Below, piece by piece: positions 1 through 5,716 of a stretch of 8,223 nucleotides of DNA; within the stretch, counting starts at the first letter, position 1; every line of letters starts with the position of its first letter. The stretch is from a bacterium UBP1_UBA4771 (lineage in GTDB: Bacteria > Krumholzibacteriota > Krumholzibacteriia > Krumholzibacteriales > Krumholzibacteriaceae): positions 1 through 8,223 of the forward strand of contig DHHN01000127.1 in assembly GCA_002403295.1 (NCBI GenBank), given 5' to 3'. The position numbers and the translations under genes are program-made. Under the pieces are notes generated by a model. The model had not been told where the DNA came from. It ran no database searches and worked only from the letters and a program-made list of their open reading frames with translations.

Positions 1-1755
1 CGTTTCGAATCGGTACCGGCGATGCGGAGCCGGCTCTACGCCCGGGGGGATACGCTGCTCTTCGTGTCGAAGGCGGGAGCGGCCGACGCCGTGTACGTCT
101 ATGACGTCGCGCGCCGCCGCGTCCTGCACGCGGTCGGCGCGCCCGGGTGCCGCGTCCTGAGCTCGCCGTCCCTCTCGCCGGACGGCGGTTCGATCGTGTT
201 CTCGGCGATCGACGGCGGGGGGAAGTCGGATCTTTTCGTCTGCGATCTCGCCGGCGGCGCCGTTTCTCGAATCACCGACGACTTTCACGACGACGCGAGC
301 CCCGACTGGCATCCGACGCTGCCGCTCATCGTGTGGAGCTCGAACCGATGCGAGGGTCTCGCCGACTCGTACGCGCTCTACGCCACGGACCCGGCGGGCG
401 GCGTCGTCGAGGCGCTCACGGGCGGGGGCTTCCGCGATCTCGATCCTCGCTGGCTCCGCGACGGATCGGGCGTTCTCTTCTCCTCGGACCGCGAGGGAAC
501 GCCCGACGCCTACCTGCTCAGCGGCGGCGGCCTCGCGCGGCTGACGAACGCGCTCGGCGGCGTGTACAGCCCGGCTCCCTACGACGACGAAACCTTTCTT
601 TGCGCGGCCTACGAGGCCGGCGCCTTCCGATCGTTCCGGATCCCCCTGAAACGGGGAGCCGCCGGTTCGGCCTCGCCGGACGAGGAGCCGTGCGACGCCC
701 GCGCGTGGACGCCCGGCTCGCCGGACACCGCGGCGGGCGTCGTCGAACGGGATTACCGGATGAAACTCGGCCTCGATTTCATCGGGGCGACGTTCGCCCT
801 CGATCCGGACTACGGAAGCTCGGGAAACGGGGCGCAGCTATTCTTCACCGACATCCTCGGCAACCATCAATTCATCGGGCTCATCGGCGCCGCGACGGAC
901 GATTTCGACGAGATTCTCGACAAGCTGAACGTCGCCGTCACCTACGCGAACCTCTCGCGCCGGCTGAACTACGCCGTCGGGGCCTTCCGGCTCGCCGGCT
1001 TCACGGGATCCTCGTACGATCTCATACGGTACGAGCGCCGCACCGGCGCCACCGCCGCAGTCGTGTATCCGTTCAACACCTTCGCGCGGGCGGGGATCTC
1101 GACGGTCCTGCGAAACATGGAGCGCGAGGACGATTTTACGTGGCTCGGGCTCCGGCGCGGATCGAGCTGGCTGCTCTCCCACTACCTCTCGTTCACCTTC
1201 GACAACATCCTGTGGTACATCGGCGGCCCCCTCAGCGGTCGGCGCCTCTCCGTCACCTTCGGCAACACCTTCGATCTTTCGGGCAACCGGTACGAGAGCC
1301 GGACCATGAACGTCGATCTGCGGCATTACGTCCCGCTCGGCGAACGGGTGGTCTTCGCGCAGCGGTTCGTATCGAGGAGCGCGTGGGGCGACGATCTCCA
1401 GCTCTTTTACCTCGGCGGCTCGTGGGACCTCCACGGATACCGCTTCCGCCAGTTCGCCGGGACGCGGACGTGGCTCGTGAACAGCGAGATACGCTTTCCC
1501 CTCATCGACCGGCTCGTCATGAAGCTGCCCATCGGTCTCATCGAGTTTCCGCTCCTTCGCGGGTCGCTCTTTCTCGACGCCGGGCGCGCGAGCGGTTTTC
1601 TCCTCGATACGGGCTGGATCGGGAGCGTGGGGACGGGCGTGGAGCTCAACCTCGGATACCTGCCCGTCGCGCGGGTGAACTTCAGCCGGCTCACCGATTT
1701 CGAAACGATCGAGCGCGACTGGCGGATCGATCTGTTCCTCGGATTCAACTTCTAG
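1..1755 (+). CDS. TolB/PD40-type beta-propeller fused to Omp85/BamA-like outer-membrane barrel (5' partial)
   Basis: The frame is open from base 1 and the ATG at 22 has no Shine-Dalgarno, so the true start probably lies upstream. Residues are numbered from that ATG (577 visible). Residues about 1-210 hold PD40/TolB-like blades: SPDGGSIVFSA, then DDASPDWHP with an ...IVWSSNR strand, then DPRWLRDGSGVLFSSDREG. Residues about 245-577 look like a transmembrane barrel of alternating hydrophobic strands with YPFNTFARAG, an L6-like LHGY (470-473), SEIRFP, the Omp85-like FLDAG (517-521) and a C-terminal strand ending in Phe (LFLGFNF), as in BAM-recognised barrels. All five visible cysteines lie before residue 225; the barrel has none. 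Known for the family: Omp85 proteins insert or export proteins or lipids. Inferred: an outer-membrane protein whose periplasmic propeller stands where POTRA domains usually sit. Its substrate is unknown. The missing N-terminus could carry a signal peptide and another domain. The stop overlaps that of the convergent methyltransferase gene. Confidence 0.8.
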   Translation, partial: RFESVPAMRSRLYARGDTLLFVSKAGAADAVYVYDVARRRVLHAVGAPGCRVLSSPSLSPDGGSIVFSAIDGGGKSDLFVCDLAGGAVSRITDDFHDDASPDWHPTLPLIVWSSNRCEGLADSYALYATDPAGGVVEALTGGGFRDLDPRWLRDGSGVLFSSDREGTPDAYLLSGGGLARLTNALGGVYSPAPYDDETFLCAAYEAGAFRSFRIPLKRGAAGSASPDEEPCDARAWTPGSPDTAAGVVERDYRMKLGLDFIGATFALDPDYGSSGNGAQLFFTDILGNHQFIGLIGAATDDFDEILDKLNVAVTYANLSRRLNYAVGAFRLAGFTGSSYDLIRYERRTGATAAVVYPFNTFARAGISTVLRNMEREDDFTWLGLRRGSSWLLSHYLSFTFDNILWYIGGPLSGRRLSVTFGNTFDLSGNRYESRTMNVDLRHYVPLGERVVFAQRFVSRSAWGDDLQLFYLGGSWDLHGYRFRQFAGTRTWLVNSEIRFPLIDRLVMKLPIGLIEFPLLRGSLFLDAGRASGFLLDTGWIGSVGTGVELNLGYLPVARVNFSRLTDFETIERDWRIDLFLGFNF

Positions 1756-3590
1756 ATTCGGCGATCTCCGAGGAGCGAGAGGGCGCATTCGTAGCGCCCG
1801 AAGGGAGCGCTGACCTGCACGCCGGCGACGTGGGGGCGAAGCTCCTCGAGGATCTCGCGGGCGATCATGACGCCTTCCCGAATCGCGTCGTCCCCCGTCG
1901 GGGCGGCGCGCATCCGATCAAGCACCGCCGCCGGGACGACGATCCCCGGAATCTCGTTGTTGAGGAACTCCGCGTTGCGGTAGCTCGCGAGCGGCCAGAT
2001 GCCGGCGATCACGGGGATTCCCTTCCCCGAGATCCGTTCGCGGAATCGATGGAATACGGCCGGATCGAAGACCGGCTGCGTGACGGCGAAGTCGGCGCCC
2101 GCCTTTATCTTCCATTCGAACCGCCGAATCTCCTCGTCGAAGTTTGGGGCGCCGGGATTGACGCCGACGCCGATGAGGAAGGAGGTGGGCGGGTCGATCT
2201 CGCGCCCCCCGATGTCCTCGCCCCGGTTGAGCCCCGCGACGACGTTCGTGAGTCCGATCGAGTCGACGTCGAAGACGGCGGTGGCGTCCGGATAGCTCGC
2301 CGCGCGCACGGGATCGCCGGTGATGCAGAGGATATTCCGGAGGCCGAGCGCGTGGGCGCCGAGGAGATCCGACTGGATGCCGAGAATGTTCCGGTCGCGG
2401 CAGCAGTAATGGAGCAGCGATTCGACGCCGGTCGCGTTCTGCAGGAGAACGGCGAGCGCGAGGGGGCTCATGCGCGAGGTCGAGCGCGGGCTGTCCGGGA
2501 TGTTGATCGCGTCGACGCCTCCGGCGGCGATGCATCGGGCGGCCTCGAGGATCCTCGATGGGTCGCAGCCGAGGGGGGGCACGACCTCGACGATGCGCGC
2601 GAATCCGCCGGAAACGATTTTCGCGCCGAGCGCCGACGCCCCCGGGCGCGGCGCCGCGGGGACGCGCGGTCGCCGTCGTTCCGCGGGAGGCGCCCCCGGC
2701 CGCGCGCGGGCGCGGGGCCGAACCGTCCGGAGCGCGTCGCGTATCGCGCGGATGTGCGCCGGAGTCGTCCCGCAGCATCCGCCGATCACGCGCACGCCCG
2801 CCTGCGCGAAGCGGCGCGCGTACTCGGCGAAGTACTCGGGGGAGGCGAGGTACATGTTCCGGCCCTCCACGTTCTGCGGAACGCCCGCGTTCGGCTGCGC
2901 CGAGAGCGGCCGGTCCACGACCCTGGCCATCGCCTCGATCGCCTCGAGCATGATCTTCGGTCCGACGGAGCAGTTGACGCCGACGACGTCGGCGCCCCAC
3001 TCGCAAAGTCTGCGGGCGAATGCGGCGGGCTCGGTTCCGTACAGGCCGAGTCCGTCGGCCTGCAGGGTCATCTGGGCGACGACTGGCAGGTCGCTCGCGG
3101 AGCGGACGCCGGCGATGGCCTGGCGGATCTCGTTGATGTCGGCGAAGGTCTCGAGAACGAAGAGGTCGACGCCGCCGGCCGCGAGCGCGCGCGCCTGCTC
3201 CGCGAACGCCGCGGCGGCCTCCTCGTTCGCCGTCGGCCCCCATGGCTCGATCCTTATGCCGAGCGGTCCGACGGCGCCGGCGACGAGGACGTCGCCGCCG
3301 GCGGCCGCGCGGGCGACGCGGGCGCCCGCTTCGTTGATCGCGGCGAGACGGTCGTCGAGACCGTGCAGCTTCAGCTTGAACCGGTTCGCCCCGAAGGTGT
3401 TCGTCTCGATGCAGTCGGCGCCGGCGAGGATGTATTCGCGGTGGATGTGTTCGACGAGGGAGGGGTTCGAGAGGTTGATGCCGTCGAAACAGCGATTGAT
3501 GAATATGCCTCGCTCGTACAGCTCCGTTCCCATGCCGCCGTCGAAGAGAACGATGCCCCCGTCGAGCATTTCACGGAACGAACGCGCCAT
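1752..3590 (-). CDS. Bifunctional homocysteine S-methyltransferase / 5,10-methylenetetrahydrofolate reductase (YitJ-like)
   Basis: Cytoplasmic enzyme of one-carbon and methionine metabolism, 612 residues. Residues 1-290 form the homocysteine S-methyltransferase barrel: FDGGMGTEL (17-24), ETNTFGANR (62-70) and the zinc-binding cysteines C207 (GVNCS) and C272-C273 (GGCCGTTP). Residues about 325-590 form the flavin-dependent MTHFR barrel: VEVVPP with E335, TGDP with D426, and TQPVFD with Q505, matching E. coli MetF Glu28, Asp120 and Gln183. An Ala/Pro/Arg-rich linker (about 288-320) joins them. Known: MTHFR reduces 5,10-methylene-THF to 5-methyl-THF, and the other half methylates homocysteine to methionine; B. 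subtilis YitJ has this arrangement. No cobalamin-binding or activation domain follows, so this is not MetH. The ATG at 3590 was chosen over one 12 codons upstream because GGAGGT lies 7 bases before it and the family N-terminus begins there. The gene diverges from proS and converges on the barrel gene. The methyl donor used in vivo is not deducible. Confidence 0.95.
   Translation of the reverse strand: MARSFREMLDGGIVLFDGGMGTELYERGIFINRCFDGINLSNPSLVEHIHREYILAGADCIETNTFGANRFKLKLHGLDDRLAAINEAGARVARAAAGGDVLVAGAVGPLGIRIEPWGPTANEEAAAAFAEQARALAAGGVDLFVLETFADINEIRQAIAGVRSASDLPVVAQMTLQADGLGLYGTEPAAFARRLCEWGADVVGVNCSVGPKIMLEAIEAMARVVDRPLSAQPNAGVPQNVEGRNMYLASPEYFAEYARRFAQAGVRVIGGCCGTTPAHIRAIRDALRTVRPRARARPGAPPAERRRPRVPAAPRPGASALGAKIVSGGFARIVEVVPPLGCDPSRILEAARCIAAGGVDAINIPDSPRSTSRMSPLALAVLLQNATGVESLLHYCCRDRNILGIQSDLLGAHALGLRNILCITGDPVRAASYPDATAVFDVDSIGLTNVVAGLNRGEDIGGREIDPPTSFLIGVGVNPGAPNFDEEIRRFEWKIKAGADFAVTQPVFDPAVFHRFRERISGKGIPVIAGIWPLASYRNAEFLNNEIPGIVVPAAVLDRMRAAPTGDDAIREGVMIAREILEELRPHVAGVQVSAPFGRYECALSLLGDRRI
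1781..1799. other. Small inverted repeat just past the barrel-gene stop
   Basis: GGGCGC (1781-1786), a 7-base loop, then GCGCCC (1794-1799) form a perfect 6-bp stem beginning 26 bases after the TAG of the barrel gene, inside the last codons of the convergent methyltransferase-reductase gene. No T-run follows on either strand, so it is not a standard intrinsic terminator. It might stabilise the 3' end of the barrel mRNA, or be chance in GC-rich DNA. Confidence 0.3.
2631..2729 (-). other. Ala/Pro/Arg-rich interdomain linker in the methyltransferase-reductase gene
   Basis: Residues about 288-320 of the bifunctional enzyme are almost only Ala, Pro, Arg and Gly, with no conserved motif, between the end of the methyltransferase barrel (after GGCCGTTP and a final helix) and the start of the reductase barrel (VEVVPP). 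The DNA is locally extremely GC-rich. It is most likely a flexible, disordered tether that lets the two catalytic barrels move independently. Confidence 0.7.
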
Positions 3591-3597
3591 CGAGAGC

Positions 3598-3603
3598 ACC
3601 TCC
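3598..3603 (-). promoter_or_regulatory. Shine-Dalgarno of the methyltransferase-reductase gene
   Basis: On the minus strand this reads GGAGGT, a near-ideal Shine-Dalgarno, 7 bases before the ATG at 3590. It decides the start: the in-frame ATG at 3626 lies upstream of this site and has no comparable site of its own. Confidence 0.85.
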
Positions 3604-3628
3604 GCCGCCGCCGAGCGGCAGTTCAACC

Positions 3629-3657
3629 TTGCGCAATCGCAGAGCCTCGCGTAGTAT
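3629..3657 (+). promoter_or_regulatory. Candidate sigma70-type promoter for proS
   Basis: TTGCGC (3629-3634, 3 of 6 matches to TTGACA) and TAGTAT (3652-3657, 4 of 6 to TATAAT) are separated by exactly 17 bases. Transcription would start near 3664, giving a leader of about 45 bases before the proS ATG at 3710. The hexamers are weak in themselves, but spacing, position and the local drop in GC favour the call. Confidence 0.4.
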
Positions 3658-3685
3658 TGTACACAACGGTGACCGAACGGAACAA
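3656..3685 (-). promoter_or_regulatory. Candidate sigma70-type promoter for the methyltransferase-reductase gene
   Basis: On the minus strand TTGTTC (3680-3685) is followed after 18 bases by TACAAT (3656-3661, 5 of 6 matches to TATAAT). Transcription would start near 3649, leaving a leader of about 60 bases. The -10 box overlaps that of the opposing proS candidate by two bases (3656-3657), so the two polymerases could not both occupy the region. The small inverted repeat TTGT-AC-ACAA (3657-3666) sits across this overlap and could be an operator, though it is short enough to be chance. Confidence 0.45.
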
Positions 3686-3709
3686 GGACGCTTTCACGAA
3701 GAGGAATCG

Positions 3710-5413
3710 ATGCGCTGGTCGAAAAGCTGCATACCGACGTTCAAGGAAAATCCCGCCGAGGCGGAGATCCCGAGCCATCGTCTCATGCTCCGCGCGGGCC
3801 TCATCCGCAAGCTCACCTCGGGCGTATACACGTTTTTGCCGCTCGGGCTGCGGGTGCTCCGGCGGATCGAATCGATCGTCCGCGAGGAGATGAACGCGAT
3901 CGGCTGTCAGGAGATGCTCATGCCGGTGCTTCATCCCGTCGAGATCTACGAGGAATCGCGGAGGCTCGACAGTTTCGGACCCGAGCTCTTCAAGCTGCGC
4001 GACGGCCGCGACCGTCTCTTCGCGCTCGGCCCGACGCACGAAGAAGTGATCACGATGATCGCGCGGGACGACATGAAGAGCTACCGGGCCCTTCCGCAAT
4101 GCCTCTACCAGATCCTCATCAAGTTCCGGGACGAGATCCGCCCCCGCTACGGCGTCGTGCGGGCGCGGGAATTCATCATGAAGGACGCGTACAGCTTTCA
4201 CCGGACGGAGGAATCGCTCGAGGAGACGTACCGCGCGATGGAAGGCGCGTACCGGCGGATCATCGAGCGATGCGGTCTCGCGTACCGGATGGTCGAGGCG
4301 GATTCGGGGTACATCGGCGGCAACGAATCCCACGAATTCGTCGTTCTCGCCGGGAACGGCGAATCGACGATACTGAGCTGCGCGTGCGGGTACGCGGTCA
4401 ACAGCGAGCGCGCGGCGGCGCGGGAGCGGAGCGGCGGCCGCGGCGCTCCCCGGGGAGAGGCGTACGATCGCGTCAGCACGCCGGGCGCGGCGACGGTGGA
4501 CGAGGTCGCCCGGTTCCTCTCCGTTTCGCCGCGGGAGATCGTGAAAACGCTCCTCTATCGCACGGGGGACCGCACCGTCGCGGTGCTGGTTCCGGGAGAC
4601 CGGGACCTCAACGACATCAAGCTCGTCGGCGCCCTCGGCGACCCCCGGATCCGGTTCCTCGAGCCGGCGGAGATCGAGGCTGCCACCGGCGCGCCGGTCG
4701 GCTTCGCGGGCCCCGTCGGGCTCCCCGCGGGGACGGCGATATACGCCGATCATCTCGTGCGGGATTACGCTTCGATGATCGTCGGCGCGAACGAGCGCGA
4801 CGCGCATCTCGCCGGGGTGGTCGCGGGGCGCGATTTCACGGTCGAGCGGTTCGAGGATTTCGTCTGGGCCCGCGAGGGAGACCGGTGCCCGCGCTGCGGA
4901 GAGCCGATGGAGCAATCGAACGGACTCGAGGTCGGACACATCTTCAAGCTCGGGACGAAGTATTCGGAGGCGATGGCCGCCTCCTTCCTCGACGAAACGG
5001 GGACGAGCCGCCATTTCATCATGGGCTGCTACGGCTTCGGCATTTCGCGCATGGTCGCGGCGGCGATCGAGCAGCGGCACGACGCCGAGGGGATCGTGTG
5101 GCCCGCGGCCATCGCCCCGTTCCCGATCGTCATCCTGCCGGTCAACGTCCACGACGAGCTCATCCGCGGCGCCGCGGAGCGGTTCGAGCGGGAGCTCGCG
5201 GATCAGGGGATCGAGGCGCTGCTCGACGACCGGGATCTCGGCGCGGGGGCGAAGTTCAAGGACGCCGATCTCATCGGCGTGCCGCTGCGGCTCACCATCG
5301 GGAAGAAGTTGAAAGACGGAATGGTGGAGCTGTACGACCGGGCGAGCCGCCACGCGGAGGAGATTCCCGTTCCGGAGGCCGCCGCCCGGATCGTGCAACG
5401 GATACGGAGCTAA
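3710..5413 (+). CDS. proS: Proline--tRNA ligase, bacterial type with editing insertion domain
   Basis: Cytoplasmic class II aminoacyl-tRNA synthetase that charges tRNA-Pro with proline; 567 residues, a normal length for the bacterial type. Motif 1 region: about 45-75. The GPTHEEVIT loop is at 107-115 and motif 2 (RPRYGVVRAREFIMKDAYSFH region) at about 144-164. The INS (YbaK-like) domain lies at about 225-400; its VKT lysine K279 matches E. coli Lys279, and H366 probably matches His369 of the Ala-Pro deacylation site. GLEVGHIFKLGTKYSE (405-420) and motif 3 (MGCYGFGISR, 438-447) follow, then the anticodon-binding domain from about 470. CxC (224-226) and CPRCG (393-397) pairs flank the insertion. 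The ATG at 3710 fits the family start (MRWSKSCIPT) and has GAGGA four bases upstream; the frame opens at 3629 but the added residues match nothing. Its stop overlaps the convergent rpsT stop. No defect is seen, and both synthesis and editing appear intact. Confidence 0.98.
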   Translation: MRWSKSCIPTFKENPAEAEIPSHRLMLRAGLIRKLTSGVYTFLPLGLRVLRRIESIVREEMNAIGCQEMLMPVLHPVEIYEESRRLDSFGPELFKLRDGRDRLFALGPTHEEVITMIARDDMKSYRALPQCLYQILIKFRDEIRPRYGVVRAREFIMKDAYSFHRTEESLEETYRAMEGAYRRIIERCGLAYRMVEADSGYIGGNESHEFVVLAGNGESTILSCACGYAVNSERAAARERSGGRGAPRGEAYDRVSTPGAATVDEVARFLSVSPREIVKTLLYRTGDRTVAVLVPGDRDLNDIKLVGALGDPRIRFLEPAEIEAATGAPVGFAGPVGLPAGTAIYADHLVRDYASMIVGANERDAHLAGVVAGRDFTVERFEDFVWAREGDRCPRCGEPMEQSNGLEVGHIFKLGTKYSEAMAASFLDETGTSRHFIMGCYGFGISRMVAAAIEQRHDAEGIVWPAAIAPFPIVILPVNVHDELIRGAAERFERELADQGIEALLDDRDLGAGAKFKDADLIGVPLRLTIGKKLKDGMVELYDRASRHAEEIPVPEAAARIVQRIRS

Positions 5414-5661
5414 GCGGTGCGGGTCTTCCGCGAGAGCCGGGATCTGAGGCGCGCGGCGGTCCGATGATGAATGATCCCCTTTTTCGCCGCCTTGTCGATT
5501 TCCGACGCGATACGCGGATACTGCGCTTTCGCGGGCTCGCCCGCCTCGAGGCCCCGGAACGACTTGAGCTCCTTGCGCAGATGCGTGCGGTTCGACTTGT
5601 TGACGACGCGACGCTTCTCGTTCTGCCGCATGCGTTTCATTGCGGATTTGTGTGTCGGCAT
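5410..5661 (-). CDS. rpsT: 30S ribosomal protein S20
   Basis: Small, very basic primary 16S-rRNA-binding protein of the 30S subunit; 83 residues against the usual 85-88. The family signature is clear: KSAMKRMRQNEKRR (5-18), NKS (21-23) and the C-terminal helix DKAAKKGIIHHRTAARLRSR (56-75). The start is set at the ATG at 5661 (MPTHKSAMKR, matching the conserved N-terminus), with GGAGGT 9 bases upstream. An in-frame GTG at 5667 would add only Met-Leu and lies just 3 bases from that site, so it is unlikely. The gene runs against its neighbours: its TAG shares three bases with the proS TAA, and its promoter runs into the first codons of uvrC. Known in E. coli: S20 represses its own translation; nothing here proves or excludes this. 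Confidence 0.97.
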   Translation of the reverse strand: MPTHKSAMKRMRQNEKRRVVNKSNRTHLRKELKSFRGLEAGEPAKAQYPRIASEIDKAAKKGIIHHRTAARLRSRLSRKTRTA

Positions 5662-5670
5662 GAGCACTAC

Positions 5671-5676
5671 ACCTCC
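5671..5676 (-). promoter_or_regulatory. Shine-Dalgarno of rpsT
   Basis: GGAGGT on the minus strand, 9 bases before the ATG at 5661 and 3 before the alternative GTG at 5667. The spacing selects the ATG. Confidence 0.85.
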
Positions 5677-5687
5677 ATGAAGCGCTA

Positions 5688-5716
5688 AACATAACGAAAG
5701 GCCCCGGCGATGTCAA
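5688..5716 (-). promoter_or_regulatory. Strong sigma70-type promoter for rpsT, -35 inside the uvrC start codon
   Basis: On the minus strand a perfect TTGACA (5711-5716) is followed after exactly 17 bases by TATGTT (5688-5693, 4 of 6 matches to TATAAT). Transcription would begin near 5681, a few bases before the rpsT Shine-Dalgarno, giving a leader of roughly 20 bases. The -35 hexamer covers the T and G of the uvrC ATG and the next four coding bases. This is the best-matching promoter in the window and suits a highly expressed ribosomal gene. Confidence 0.75.

Noticed and set aside
1..1755. Reading the first gene as a simple TolB
   Set aside because: TolB is a soluble periplasmic protein of about 430 residues. 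Here the propeller is followed by more than 300 residues of barrel-like strands ending in Phe, so a fusion fits better.
2646..2659. A 12-bp palindrome in the linker region of the methyltransferase-reductase gene
   Set aside because: It consists only of G and C in extremely GC-rich, low-complexity DNA, where such short symmetry is expected by chance.
2470..3654. A 394-codon plus-strand open frame opposite the methyltransferase domain
   Set aside because: Ser/Arg/Ala-rich without motifs; antisense to conserved zinc-site and barrel sequences.
3629..3709. A 27-codon N-terminal extension of proS
   Set aside because: Its residues do not fit the prolyl-tRNA synthetase N-terminus, it overlaps the promoter candidates, and the ATG at 3710 has a Shine-Dalgarno and a family-like start.
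147..3893. A 1248-codon open frame on the plus strand across the barrel gene, the enzyme gene and into proS
   Set aside because: Its translation is Arg/Ala/Gly-rich with no family motif, and it runs over three well-supported genes in other frames. Long stop-free shadow frames are expected where codon third positions are GC-rich.
3623..5716. A 697-codon minus-strand open frame across proS, rpsT and the uvrC start
   Set aside because: The predicted protein is charged, of low complexity, matches no family I know, and is antisense to three real genes; a shadow.
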